From positions 62,001-126,000 of the forward strand of contig NZ_CP109327.1 of the NCBI RefSeq assembly GCF_035918155.1: DNA of 64,000 nt, written 5' to 3'. The DNA is from Streptomyces sp. NBC_01591 (GTDB lineage: Bacteria; Actinomycetota; Actinomycetes; Streptomycetales; Streptomycetaceae). The number at the start of each line of letters is the position of its first letter. Position 1 is the first letter of the stretch. A program made the translations under genes and the position numbers. Below, piece by piece: positions 1 through 8,686 of the stretch. The notes below the pieces were generated by a model. That model saw only the letters and a program-made list of their open reading frames with translations, had not been told where the DNA came from and did no database searches.

Positions 1-599
1 CCGGAACCCTGGTCGTCCAGACGGTCACGTCACCGGCGGAGGCCCGCCTGGCCGCGGACGCGGGCGCCGACGTACTGGCCGTACAGGCGTCGGCCGCCGG
101 AGGGCACTCAGGCACACTCACCCCAGAACGTGTTCCGGCCTCCGTCCCACTGACCGATCTGCTGGGGCAGATACGGGAGGCGGTGTCGCTGCCGCTCGTC
201 GCCGCGGGCGGGCTGGCCACCCCGGCCGGCGTGGCCGAGGCACTACGCGCCGGGGCCGAGGCGGTAATGGTCGGTACGGTCCTGCTGCGGGCGGACGAAG
301 CCGGTACGTCGCTCCCCCACAAGGCGGCCCTGGCCGACCCGAAGCGCCGCCGGACCGTGGTGACCAGGGCGTTCACAGGCCGGCCCGCACGGGCTCTGGC
401 CAACCGGTTCACCGACCACTACAGCGGCCTCGCCCCCTCTGGCTACCCCGCCCTGCACCATCTGACCAGGCCGATGCGCCAGGCCGCCGCCGCGGCCGGC
501 GACCCCGAGCGGATCAATCTGTGGGCCGGGACCGGGTACCGCCAGGCCACCGCCGAGCCCGCCGCCCAGATCCTGCGGAGACTGGCCTCCCACGTCTGA
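1..599 (+). CDS. Nitronate monooxygenase (2-nitropropane dioxygenase family), 3' part
   Basis: The reading frame is already open at base 3 and runs to TGA at 597-599, so about 199 codons of the C-terminal part are present. The visible part of the TIM barrel has an AGGHSG segment and a later AAGGLATPAGV segment, the flavin-phosphate-binding glycine loops of nitronate monooxygenases, followed by AGAEAVMVGT. Family members oxidise nitronates with FMN and oxygen in the cytoplasm. The N-terminal catalytic part lies outside the window. An internal GTG at 183 is not the real start, because homologous sequence continues upstream. Family assignment is confident; substrate is unknown. Confidence 0.88.
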   Translation, partial: GTLVVQTVTSPAEARLAADAGADVLAVQASAAGGHSGTLTPERVPASVPLTDLLGQIREAVSLPLVAAGGLATPAGVAEALRAGAEAVMVGTVLLRADEAGTSLPHKAALADPKRRRTVVTRAFTGRPARALANRFTDHYSGLAPSGYPALHHLTRPMRQAAAAAGDPERINLWAGTGYRQATAEPAAQILRRLASHV

Positions 600-704
600 A
601 CGCCCTCGGCGCCCGACGCACACCAAGGCACCGGCAGTCCGGGACCTCCGGGCCAACGGGACTCTGGCGCCCGACACTCCGACCCGCCGGCAGCGGACCG
701 GGGC

Positions 705-1325
705 TCATGCCTCGGCCGCTGCCTCCTGCGGCGCCCGGGCGCCCAGCAGAGCCAGGCAGTTCGCCCAGAGAACGCTCAGCTGGGACGTGCTGTTGTAGAG
801 CTTGGCGAACAGCACCTGTCCTTCGAGCTGCGCGACGACCGATCGCGCCGCCTCACGGGTGTCGGCGACAGTGACCTCGCCACGCTCACGCGCCTCGGCG
901 ACGACCGACTCCACCATGTCGACCTGGGCGTCGAAGATCTCCTGCAGGCGTCGGCGGATCGCTTCGGTCTGATTGCTCAGCTCCAACGTGAGGTTCCCGA
1001 ACAAGCAGCCGGAGACGGTGCCACAGCTCTTCTGCCCCGCGCGCTGGATCGCCTCGGTCTCCTCGAAGAGCTGCCGCAGCCGCTGCAGAGGGTCGGCGTC
1101 GCCGCGCAGAACACGGGCCCACTCGCGACGCTGGTCGGCCCAGTGCTCGTCGAGCACAGTCAGCGCCAGAGCCTCCTTGGACTCGAAGAAGTAGTAGAAG
1201 CTCCCCTTGGGCACCCCGGCCGTCTTGCAGATCTCGGCCACGCCCAGCGCCGAGTAGCCACGCAGCTCGATGAGCGACTGCGCGGTGCTGATGATCTTTT
1301 CCCTGGCGTCACTGGTCCGTCCCAT
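705..1325 (-). CDS. TetR/AcrR family transcriptional regulator
   Basis: A 206-residue protein, normal for the family. The N-terminal HTH occupies about residues 8-55, with the recognition segment GVPKGSFYYFF typical of the NemR/YxaF-like TetR branch. The C-terminal ligand-binding domain has a CLFGNLTLEL stretch common to this branch. It is divergent from the SnoaL-like gene starting at 1467. The intergenic region holds an 8-bp GACCGGTC palindrome, so the protein probably represses itself and that neighbour. The ligand cannot be read from sequence; related proteins respond to electrophiles or drugs. Confidence 0.9.
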   Translation of the reverse strand: MGRTSDAREKIISTAQSLIELRGYSALGVAEICKTAGVPKGSFYYFFESKEALALTVLDEHWADQRREWARVLRGDADPLQRLRQLFEETEAIQRAGQKSCGTVSGCLFGNLTLELSNQTEAIRRRLQEIFDAQVDMVESVVAEARERGEVTVADTREAARSVVAQLEGQVLFAKLYNSTSQLSVLWANCLALLGARAPQEAAAEA

Positions 1326-1340
1326 GGTTGCAAGTATACG

Positions 1341-1371
1341 ACCGCTCGACTATTTTGTACTGGACCGGTCG
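1341..1371. promoter_or_regulatory. Putative TetR operator/promoter in divergent intergenic region
   Basis: GACCGGTC at 1363-1370 is a perfect 8-bp palindrome, and a related half-site GACCG lies at 1340-1344. The same GACCGGTC core forms the centre of the 14-bp perfect palindrome in front of the other TetR gene at 44.0 kb, which supports an operator role. Inferred from sequence only. Confidence 0.45.
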
Positions 1372-1466
1372 GCTAGCAACTCCGCGGGACCACTCGGTCG
1401 CAATCCGCGACCGTCCGCAGCTGGAGCCGCTGCCCGCACACCCACGCGCAGATGAGAGCTAAAGCA

Positions 1467-1832
1467 ATGACCCACCCGATGCATGACGTCCTTCGGCGCT
1501 GGAAGGCCGCTTTCGACGGCCACCAGCCCGACACCATGGCCGATCTGTTCACCCCGGACACCCTCTTCCAGGGCTTCGGACCCGCCGTCCTCACCGGCCG
1601 GGACGCGGTGCGGGGCTACTACACAGCCGTACCGGCCGACCGAAGGGCCGAGGCAACGATCCTGCACACATACACGATCGGCGAGCAGGTCGCCGGAGGC
1701 TTCGCGGACGTCACGTTCGGCGACGCGCACGACTGGGAGGCCCATGTACATCTGTCGCTGGTCCTCCGCCTCGACAACGCCGGCTGGCAGATCCGCCAGT
1801 ACCACGTCTCCCGCGTCGACGCCGAGCACTAG
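1467..1832 (+). CDS. NTF2-like / SnoaL-like domain protein
   Basis: A small protein of 121 residues with the alpha-plus-beta cone pattern of the NTF2/SnoaL superfamily: an N-terminal helix with WKAAFDGHQPDTMADLF, a central GRDAVRGYY loop and C-terminal strands ending WQIRQYHVSRVD. An ATG at 1452 is also in frame, but GAGAG at 1454-1458 lies 8 nt upstream of the ATG at 1467, so I prefer the later start. Members are small cyclases, isomerases or ligand-binding proteins; no catalytic activity can be assigned. Probably controlled by the divergent TetR gene. Confidence 0.8.
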   Translation: MTHPMHDVLRRWKAAFDGHQPDTMADLFTPDTLFQGFGPAVLTGRDAVRGYYTAVPADRRAEATILHTYTIGEQVAGGFADVTFGDAHDWEAHVHLSLVLRLDNAGWQIRQYHVSRVDAEH

Positions 1833-2033
1833 GGCCTGCCTGGAGTCGTGATGACGTGGATCGAACATTCTGCGGCCACTCAACGATCACGCTTGACTGC
1901 TTTCCGTAAGCGCTCGCGAGAGCGGATCAGCGCCGAGATAGGGCACAACCTGTATGATTTCCGTGAGGACTGATTCGTCGGTTGCCGAACACATGTAGCA
2001 GAATGGCTGATTCTCGCCGCATATAACTCCCCG

Positions 2034-2091
2034 TCAATCACGATGTTTCAGCGCGCTGGTCAGTTCCCGATTGGCGGCCTGGGCCGCATCG
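2034..2091 (-). pseudogene. DUF6262 (Tn554 TnpC-like) C-terminal stump
   Basis: Read on the minus strand, the last 18 codons before the stop at 2034 give DAAQAANRELTSALKHRD. This matches the C-terminus of the intact DUF6262 protein at 15194-15712 (ASRAANRELTRSLNYRP). The frame is cut by the left end of the IS6 element at 2092. This is the stump of a second Tn554-like recombination module. The 200 bp between the SnoaL-like gene and this stump shows no gene. Confidence 0.6.
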
Positions 2092-2952
2092 GGCGTTGTC
2101 ACGTTGTCGGGGGTATAGGCGTCTGGCGGTGCGTCAGGGCGTGGTCGAGGCGGCTGTCGGCTGTCGGTCAGGCCGTGGCGGGCAGGCCGGCGGTGCCGGT
2201 GATCTGGTCCCAGATCGTGAAGCGGACGGTCATCTCGAGGCGGTGGTCGGGTGCGGTGCGGTGGTAACGGCCGGGTCGGAAGTGGGGCGAGATACCGCTG
2301 AACGCGGCCAGGAATCTTTGGGCGCCACCGACGCTGCGGAAGCCCTTCATCGCGCGCTCGCGCTGCCTGGTGGGCTGGTGCGAGTTCTCCGCCCGGTTGT
2401 TCAGTCCTTTGTGGGAGCGGTGCTCGACCGAGGGCATCACCTCGCGGTGGGCGGCGCTGTAGGAGCGGAGCTTGTCGGTGACGACCACCCGCGGCACCGT
2501 GCCGGTCTCTTTGAGGAGTCTGCGGAAGAAACGCCTGGCCGCGGCCTTGTCGCGGCGGTTCTGGATCAGGATGTCGAGCAAGTTGCCGTCGACGTCGACG
2601 GCCCGCCACAGGTACTTCACCTCGCCGTTGACCTTGATGAAGACCTCGTCCAGGTGCCATTTATCGCCGGGCCGAGGACGGCGGCGCCGCAGGCTGTTCG
2701 CGTAGGCCTGGCCGAACTTCAGGCACCACCGGCGCACCGTCTCGTAGGACACCATGACGCCGCGCTCGAGCATCAGCTCCTCGACCTCGCGGAAGCTGAG
2801 CGGGAACCGGAAGTACAGCCACACGCAGTGGGAGATCACCTCGACCGGGTACCGGTGCCCCTTGTACGACGGCGGCGTACTGTCCACGGACAACCCCCTC
2901 CACCATGATCAACCCGAAGATCATCCCACCCGTCAGCCAACGTGACAGTGCC
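2092..2952 (-). mobile_element. IS6 family insertion sequence (copy a)
   Basis: About 860 bp bounded by imperfect inverted repeats: GGCGTTGTCACGTT at the left and, read inward from the right, GGCACTGTCACGTT. A single IS6 transposase fills the element. No convincing 8-bp target duplication is visible (CCGCATCG at left, GTCCGTCG at right), which suggests recombination or deletion after insertion. Related copies lie at 59213-60077 (near complete) and 29560-29793 (stump). Confidence 0.85.
2168..2893 (-). CDS. IS6 family transposase
   Basis: A 241-residue DDE transposase. SYKGHRYPVEVI and WLYFRFPLSFREVEELM at the N-terminus are family hallmarks. The catalytic triad is visible as D82 in KWHLDEVF, D140 in VVVTDKLRSY and E169 in NNRAENSHQ. 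Length is normal and the frame is intact, so the protein may be active. It would mediate replicative transposition forming cointegrates. Confidence 0.92.
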   Translation of the reverse strand: MSVDSTPPSYKGHRYPVEVISHCVWLYFRFPLSFREVEELMLERGVMVSYETVRRWCLKFGQAYANSLRRRRPRPGDKWHLDEVFIKVNGEVKYLWRAVDVDGNLLDILIQNRRDKAAARRFFRRLLKETGTVPRVVVTDKLRSYSAAHREVMPSVEHRSHKGLNNRAENSHQPTRQRERAMKGFRSVGGAQRFLAAFSGISPHFRPGRYHRTAPDHRLEMTVRFTIWDQITGTAGLPATA

Positions 2953-3203
2953 GTCCGTCGACCTGCGGCCCTTGAAGGCGGTCGCGGGCTCGGGGGGCAG
3001 CGGCTCCACCGCGGGGCCGGAGGGGATACCGACGACACGCGATCCGCGAGGTGACGGAATGTACGTCGCGGTCAACGGACCGGCGGCCGAGGCGGGTTGG
3101 GGCGACACTCTCCCCGCGGCGCGTGCGGTCAGGGTAAAGCGGTTGCTCGCAGGCGGACTGGTGACGATCATCATCACCGATGACTGGTGAACTTTCTTCT
3201 GTG
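2953..3203 (+). other. Region without assignable gene
   Basis: Between the IS6 right end and the serine hydrolase an 82-codon frame is open (2942-3190), but it begins inside the IS repeat and shows no domain I recognise. Probably a junk junction. Confidence 0.3.
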
Positions 3204-3214
3204 AGGGGTCTGCG

Positions 3215-4303
3215 GTGACGATCGTGACGAGGGCTGACGGATTCGATCCGGCTTGCCTGGAGGAGGCCGTCTCCGCAGTGGCGCAGGAAAGGGGGTTCTC
3301 CGGCACGGTCCGGGTCACGCGTCACGGGGAGCCGGTATTCACCCGCGCGTTCGGGATGGCGTCACGGCGGTGGTCCATACCGAACACGTGCGACACGCGA
3401 TTCCGGGTGGCGTCGGTGTCCAAGATGTTCACAGCGGTGGCCGTCCTGCAGCTCGTCGAGCGGAAGCAGGTCTGCCTCGACGACGCGCTGGTGGGCTTCG
3501 TGAAAGAGCACATGCCCCAGCTCGATCCGCGTGTCACGGTCCACCACGCCCTGACGATGACGGCGGGCATCGGCGACTGGTTCGAGGAGGGCAGCGACGA
3601 CTGGGAGGCCGAATGGGCCGCCCTGACCTCCTCCCACCCGCTCTACCTGCTGCGGAGCAACAAGGACTACCTGTCGCTGTTCGCCGGTAAGCAGCCCCAC
3701 TTCCCTCCCGGGGAGCGTCATCTGTACAACGGCGCCGGCTACATCCTGCTCGGCCTGCTCATCGAATCGGTGACCGGCCGCTCCTTCGAGGAGGTCATCG
3801 CCGACGATGTATTCGCCCGTGCCGGAATGAGCGCGGCAGGATTCCCGGCCCTGGACGACCTGGGGCCGGACATTGCCGAGGGATACCTCACCACCGCCGG
3901 CAGCCCCACCCCGTACCGGACCAATCACTACGCGACCACCCCCGGGGCCGCCGCCGACGGAGGGGCTACCTGTAGCGCCGCCGATCTGACGGCCTTCGCC
4001 CACGCACTGCGCCACGGGCGGCTGCTGAACGAGGAGACCACGCGCCTGGCTCTGACCCCGCAGGTCGACGAGCGTGAGGAGAAGGTCCGCGGCTACCAGT
4101 GGATGTACGGCTTCGGCCTCACCCACATCCTCGACGACGAAGGAACCATCGTCCGCTGGGGCCACACGGGCGAGGAGGACGGGGCCAGCGCCCGCCTCTA
4201 TCACTACCCGCAGCAGGGCCTGGACGTCGCAGTCCTCGGCAACATCAGCTGGTGCGCCGGCGACATGGGGTGGGCCATCCACGACGCCCTGGTCGGCAAC
4301 TGA
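3215..4303 (+). CDS. Serine hydrolase, class C beta-lactamase / DD-peptidase-like fold
   Basis: A 362-residue protein of the beta-lactamase/transpeptidase-like superfamily (Beta-lactamase, PF00144). The three active-site motifs are present: SVSK at 67-70 (nucleophile and general base), YNG at 171-173 and HTG at 317-319. There is no signal peptide, so it is probably a cytoplasmic esterase or peptidase rather than a secreted resistance enzyme. The GTG start at 3215 is preceded by GAGGGG about 8 nt upstream. It stands alone between an IS6 and an IS110 and is intact. Substrate unknown. Confidence 0.88.
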   Translation: MTIVTRADGFDPACLEEAVSAVAQERGFSGTVRVTRHGEPVFTRAFGMASRRWSIPNTCDTRFRVASVSKMFTAVAVLQLVERKQVCLDDALVGFVKEHMPQLDPRVTVHHALTMTAGIGDWFEEGSDDWEAEWAALTSSHPLYLLRSNKDYLSLFAGKQPHFPPGERHLYNGAGYILLGLLIESVTGRSFEEVIADDVFARAGMSAAGFPALDDLGPDIAEGYLTTAGSPTPYRTNHYATTPGAAADGGATCSAADLTAFAHALRHGRLLNEETTRLALTPQVDEREEKVRGYQWMYGFGLTHILDDEGTIVRWGHTGEEDGASARLYHYPQQGLDVAVLGNISWCAGDMGWAIHDALVGN

Positions 4304-4434
4304 GCAGCCGCGTGCCGCGTTCGCGACGCCGGGCGCTCAGCAGACCGGACAGGCATCGAAGGGTGGAACTGGACAGATCGAGCCCCAACAACAAGCTGAG
4401 ATCTCTACCGAACCCGGGGTGCCTCTGTGTCTTG

Positions 4435-5484
4435 TCAAGTCCCTTGGATAGGGAGCGGCTTGGCTTTTCGCTCATCGGCGATCATGACGCGCCACACGTG
4501 GTCGGCCAGGCGGCGTTTCAGGCACCGCTTCGCTTCCTTCGGCGTCTTACCCTCGGAGAGTTTGCGCTGGTAGTAGGCGTGTCCGGGTGATTTCGGCATC
4601 CGTATCTGCACGACCGCGATGGTGTGGAGGACGGAGTTGAGCTGGCGGTCGCCGGAGCGGGAGAGCCGGTGGCGGGCTTTGTCCGCGCTGGCGATCTCCA
4701 CCGGGGCGGCACCGGCATAGTTCGCGAATGCCGCCGAGGTGGAGAAGCGGTGAGCCCGTCCGGTGCGGCCGATCAGCCGAGCGGCCATGACCGGCCCGAT
4801 GCCCGGGGTGTCCATCAGCGTGCTGCTCGATGCCTCTACCAGGCTCTGCATCCGGGCAGCGTTGTCCGTGAGCTGCTTGTCCAGTTTCCGGATCTCGGCG
4901 ACCAGGTCCCAGGCGATGTCCTTCCGGACGGTCTCGATATCGCCGGCGGGGCGGACGGATCGCAGCAGTTTGGCGGCCAGGTCCGCGGACAGCTGTGGCG
5001 GGGCGCCGCCGGGCAGCAGGTCACGCAGCAGCGCGTGGAGCTGGTTGACCGTGCGCACCCGGGCCTGGGCCAGGTTCACACGCCGTTCGTCCAGGAGGGC
5101 CAGCGCCGTGGTGTGATCCTCGGGCGCGAGATCCCGCCCTTCTCCCTGCAGATAAGCAACGGTGGCTGCGGCCGCTGCGTCTATCTGGTCGTTCTTACGC
5201 CGTCCACCGCGGGAAAGTTCGCGCACCCGGCTGGTCGCCGCGGCAGGCACGTCGACGACGCTCTCACCGCGGGCGATGAGCCACTGGGCGAGATGCCGGC
5301 CCAGGCCGTTGGCGTTCTCCACAGCCCACTTCCGCTGTGGCCACCGCTTGGCCCAGGCCAGCAGCCGCCGGTAGTCCGCCAGACTGGCCTCGATCCGCAT
5401 CGACCCGACCTGCTGGTTCGAGACCGGCTCGACGGCGGTGGCGGTGTGGGTGGACTTGTGTGGGTCGACACCGAGCAGTATCAC
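4435..5484 (-). CDS. IS110 family transposase (IS110-D)
   Basis: About 349 residues from the GTG at 5484, which has GAGGAAT upstream; the frame is open further 5' but without homology. The N-terminal RuvC-like DEDD domain starts with LLGVDPHKST and continues with AVENANG and KNDQIDAAAAA. The C-terminal Transposase_20 domain has MDTPGIGPVMAARL and the conserved serine region around ANYAGAAPVE. IS110 enzymes use an RNA-guided, DDE-independent recombination. Element ends are not fixed by inverted repeats; roughly 170-230 bp of non-coding DNA lies upstream of the start. Confidence 0.88.
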   Translation of the reverse strand: MILLGVDPHKSTHTATAVEPVSNQQVGSMRIEASLADYRRLLAWAKRWPQRKWAVENANGLGRHLAQWLIARGESVVDVPAAATSRVRELSRGGRRKNDQIDAAAAATVAYLQGEGRDLAPEDHTTALALLDERRVNLAQARVRTVNQLHALLRDLLPGGAPPQLSADLAAKLLRSVRPAGDIETVRKDIAWDLVAEIRKLDKQLTDNAARMQSLVEASSSTLMDTPGIGPVMAARLIGRTGRAHRFSTSAAFANYAGAAPVEIASADKARHRLSRSGDRQLNSVLHTIAVVQIRMPKSPGHAYYQRKLSEGKTPKEAKRCLKRRLADHVWRVMIADERKAKPLPIQGT

Positions 5485-5651
5485 GGGACCTGATTCCTCA
5501 CAGTCGGACGACGGGGACAGCCACGGTCGACACGCCGACTTCCGGAACCAACCTGGCCGGGACACGCCTCTGCTGAGTCAGACCGCGGACGGACACCGGA
5601 CCGGCGACATACCCCGGGAGAGCCAGCCCCGAAGAGCGGCAGACGGTTCAC
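5485..5651 (-). ncRNA. Candidate bridge-RNA leader of IS110-D
   Basis: Non-coding DNA upstream of the IS110-D transposase start. IS110 elements of the IS621 type encode a structured bridge RNA in this position. Here I infer it from position only; I did not find a convincing fold by eye. Confidence 0.3.
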
Positions 5652-5712
5652 GAGTCACCCGGACTGGCGTCCTACGGCACGCTACGAGCGGCCAACCCGA
5701 CCGCGTCCCGCT
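5652..5712 (+). repeat. 61-bp inverted duplicate, left copy
   Basis: This 61-bp stretch recurs in inverse orientation at 56705-56765 with one mismatch. It begins GAGTCACCCGGAC and ends CCGCGTCCCGCT. It lies at the outer edge of the IS110-D leader here, and at the broken end of a rhamnosidase fragment there. Confidence 0.85.
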
Positions 5713-5750
5713 TTCCCCATATAAGTCGGCGGTTCAGACCTCCCCATTGC

Positions 5751-5993
5751 CTATTTCTTGGCAAACTCGATAACGGCTAACACCACTCCGACGACCCCTG
5801 CGATTTCAGCAGCTACGGTAAAAATAGAGCGCTTAGGGCCCTCGTCGATATTGTCCGGGTAGAGCCATACACCGACTGCCGCCAATAGACCGATGAAGAT
5901 TGCTAGGGATCCGTCACCTTTATCCAAAGAATGCAAGACGAGAAATGTTGCGGTGCTAACTAAGAGGAATAACCCTACTTGCTTGTCAGTCAC
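5751..5993 (-). CDS. Small hydrophobic membrane protein, unknown
   Basis: About 80 residues from the GTG at 5993, which has GGAGGGG just upstream; an in-frame GTG at 6011 is less well placed. The sequence has a hydrophobic N-terminal segment (VGLFLLVSTATFLVL), a second (LAIFIGLLAAVGVWLY) and a third (VAAEIAGVVGVVLAVIEF), separated by short charged loops, so two to three membrane spans are likely. Base composition is visibly more AT-rich than the neighbours, a sign of separate origin. No family recognised. Confidence 0.5.
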   Translation of the reverse strand: MTDKQVGLFLLVSTATFLVLHSLDKGDGSLAIFIGLLAAVGVWLYPDNIDEGPKRSIFTVAAEIAGVVGVVLAVIEFAKK

Positions 5994-6201
5994 TGCTTCC
6001 CCCTCCGTCACAACCCCATGCGGCCGCCTTCTGGCTCCTGGCGAACAGCACAGACACCGGATCGTGCCACTCGGACGCTTGGTAGAGCTGAGCCGCCGTC
6101 ACCTACCTGCATAGACTATTGGACAACGCCTTAGGGCTGTCCCGTATACGCCACCGCAGGCCAGCGCTCGGCACGTCGGGTGGCACGCATGCTGCTGGCC
6201 G

Positions 6202-6315
6202 CGCAACCGGAAGGAGCTCACGGAGAAACTCGAATTCGAGCATGAGCAGTGGTCGTATGCAAAGCACAGAGCCGACGGGTACACGCAGGACACCCTCTCC
6301 TTCAGCCTCACGTGA
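6202..6315 (+). pseudogene. Possible C-terminal gene stump
   Basis: A frame ending at TGA 6313-6315 encodes a charged, protein-like tail (KELTEKLEFEHEQWSYAK followed by HRADGYTQDTL) with no start codon. It looks like the end of a lost gene. Family unknown. The rest of 6000-6360 shows nothing. Confidence 0.25.
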
Positions 6316-6359
6316 TGCCGCGGCGCGCCGGGCCGTGGCCCGTTGCTATAAGAAGGGGC

Positions 6360-6882
6360 ATGGGAATCTGGACCGACGCCTTCATCCCGCCCCCGGCACC
6401 AACTCTCGTGCGGTCGGAGGCGTTCGGCCGGCTCGCGGTCGAGCTGGCGCGAGAGCGTGTGGTCCGGACCCCGTGGGCGCTCCTCGCGGGGAACCTCTGC
6501 GTCAACGCGAGCCTCAACTGGGGCAGCGTCAGCGGCCAGGCCAACCGGGACCGGCCTCCCGTCGGTGCGGTGCTGCAGACCGAGGCGTACCCGTGGGACA
6601 CAGAGGACCCGGACGACGCCCCCCGCCCCGGGGCCCCTCGCACGAGGAGGCCCGGCTGCTCGCCTCCGGCGAGAAGGTGCTCGACATCCTTCCGGCGCTG
6701 CGGGCCGCCCCGTACGGCGACGCGGACGTCGCCGTACTGGATCCTCAGCTCCCAGAGGAACTTCTTCGAGTTCCCCTTCGGCATCCGGCAGATCTCAATT
6801 CCAAGGGGGCGCCACGCCGTTCGTGCCCTTTCTGGCCCTGGGTCACGTCGAAAGGGCTCTGACTGATCCCCCGCCTCCGTGA
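6360..6882 (+). pseudogene. Frameshifted hypothetical gene
   Basis: Starting at ATG 6360, a plausible protein begins MGIWTDAFIPPPAPTLV and runs to about 6620. It then continues in another frame (EEARLLASGEKVLDILPAL, about 6640-6730), returns to the first frame (SSQRNFFEFPFGIRQIS, about 6745-6800) and ends in the third frame with FVPFLALGHVERAL before TGA at 6882. At least three indels, two of them in runs of C or G, break the gene. The composite looks like one conserved protein of about 170 residues. I do not recognise the family. Confidence 0.5.
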
Positions 6883-7030
6883 GACTTCGGGCCCGGCCTT
6901 CCGCTCCGTCGAAGGACCGGGCCCGTGCCGTGTGCCGGCCCCGTACGACCGGTCTTGCCCGAAGTCCCCTTTTCCCCTGCCCCAGCAAAGACCGGCCCAT
7001 GTCAGCCATCCCACTGCCGGCGCTTCCGCC

Positions 7031-7166
7031 TCAGTGAGGCAGCTCGGTGTCGAAGAGCTTGGTCACTGAGGTGACGAGCATCAAGGCGTACACGGTGTTG
7101 ATACGCGAGTACTGGGCCTTGGAGACTCCGTGGGCACTGGGGTGTCTACCGAACGTGCGGGGGATC
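7031..7166 (-). pseudogene. 3' part of conserved gene interrupted by IS3-a
   Basis: Minus-strand frame encoding IPRTFGRHPSAHGVS, then KAQYSRINTVYALMLVTSV and LFDTELPH before the stop. It joins directly to the fragment at 8687-9529: removing the IS3 and one GATC restores NGGTI followed by PRTFGRHPSAH. This is therefore the displaced C-terminus of that gene and not a separate gene. Confidence 0.8.
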
Positions 7167-7243
7167 CCTCTCTGTCAGCCTTGGGTGAGACATCCCGTTC
7201 TGCGGGGTTAGCCTGAGAGGGCACGACAGGAGAACCGTCCCTT

Positions 7244-8652
7244 ATGCCCAGTACAGAGCCCGTCGGGTCCGAGCCGGCGCCGAGGCCGAAGCGCCGCACT
7301 TTCACCTCGGAGTACAAGCTGCGAATCGTCGCCGAGTACGACGCCGCGCCCAGGAACGAGAAGGGTGCGGTCCTGCGCAGGGAACGGCTCTACCACTCGC
7401 ATGTCAAGGAGTGGCGGGCCGCCCGGGATGCCGGGGCCCTGGAAAACCTGGTCGACCGCCGGACCAGCCCGGCCCGTGCGAAGAAGTCCGCCGCGGAGGT
7501 GGAGAACGAAAAGCTGCGGCAGCAGGTGGAGCGGTTGCAGAGGGACCTGGCACGGAACAAGGCCGCACTCGAGGTGATGGGAAAAGCTTCCGCGCTCTTG
7601 GAAATGATCTCCGAGAGCGCGGACTGAAGCCTGCCGCCGACCCTGTCGTGGACGAGGCGTTCACCAGCGTCGAGGTTCAGCTGGGCATCACGGCCGCCTG
7701 TCGGCTGACCGGCCGCTCCCGCGCCACGCATTACCGTCGGCTCCGGCCCCCACCACCACGCAGAACACGTGCCCCACAGATGCAGCCGTCGGCCCTGACG
7801 GCCGAAGAGCGTTCTGCGGTACTCGAGTTGATGAACGGCGACGAGTACGCCGAGCTGGCGCCCGCGCAGATCTGGGCCCGCGAGCTGGATGCCGGGCGCT
7901 ATCACTGCTCCGTCTCGACGATGTACCGGATCCTGCGCGAGCAGGATCAGTCCGGTGAGCGCCGACGGCAGGCCACCCATCCCGCCAAGGCGGTGCCCGA
8001 GCTGGTCGCCACCGGGCCCTCGCAGGTGTTCACCTGGGACATCACCAAGGCGGCCGGGCCGGCCAAGGGCGTCTGGTATCACGCCTACGTGATCATCGAC
8101 ATCTTCAGCCGGTATATCGTCGGCCACACCGTCGAGCGAGCCGAATCAGCTGTGCGGGCCGAGGAGCTGATCCGCGAGACCATCGCCCGCAACGGCATCG
8201 TGCCCCAGACCGTGCACGCGGACCGCGGCACCTCGATGACGTCGAAGAAGGTCTCCCAACTACTGATCGATCTGGGCGTGACGCGGTCGCACTCGAGGCC
8301 GAAGGTCTCCAACGACAACCCTTACAGCGAGGCCCAGTTCAAGACCACGAAGTACATGTCGGATTATCCTGAACGGTTCGATTCGCTGGCCCACGCCCGC
8401 GAGTGGTTCGACGCGTTCATCGCGTATTACAACCATGAGCACCGGCACTCGGGTATCGGCTGGCACACACCAGCCTCCGTCCACTTCGGGACCGCCGAGG
8501 AAGTCCGCGACCAGCGCGCGGTCACCCTCGCCGAGGCATACGCCCGCCACCCCGAACGCTTCGGCCGCCGCCCCAGACCACCCGAGATACCCCAGACGGC
8601 CTGGATCAACGACCCGGCCAAACGCAGGGAACCCGCACCACAAACCTCATAG
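7244..8652 (+). CDS. IS3 family transposase OrfAB, made by -1 frameshift
   Basis: OrfA (7244-7627, 127 residues) has the N-terminal HTH (RRTFTSEYKLRIVAEYDA) and a leucine-zipper-like stretch around ENEKLRQQVERLQRDLA. OrfB lies in the -1 frame and carries the rve integrase core: D in FTWDITKA, D in VHADRGTSM and E in NPYSEAQFK. There is no good independent start for orfB. The frames join at G GGA AAA (7579-7585), giving a fusion of about 469 residues. Both frames are intact, so the element may be active. Confidence 0.92.
7579..7585 (+). promoter_or_regulatory. Programmed -1 ribosomal frameshift heptamer
   Basis: GGGAAAA reads as G GGA AAA in the orfA frame, a classic slippery heptamer in the right place. 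Slipping back one base gives GGG AAA AGC and continues into the open orfB frame. Confidence 0.75.
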
Positions 8653-8686
8653 CGTCACGACCGTCTCACTGGACTTGAAATCTTCC

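Larger units (their letters stand above)
7167..8686 (+). mobile_element. IS3 family element (IS3-a) with GATC target duplication
   Basis: A 1520-bp element flanked by GATC at 7163-7166 and 8687-8690. Its ends share a TGAGAC motif (7186-7191 and, inverted, 8663-8668) in poorly matched terminal repeats. Boundaries are fixed independently, because excising the element plus one GATC rejoins the interrupted host gene in frame. It encodes overlapping orfA and orfB. Confidence 0.88.

Noticed and set aside
2084..2960. Target duplication of IS6-a
   Set aside because: The 8 bp on the two sides do not match.
3362..4282. A 306-codon minus-strand frame
   Set aside because: Antisense to the serine hydrolase with active-site motifs; low-complexity Gly/Val/Arg content.
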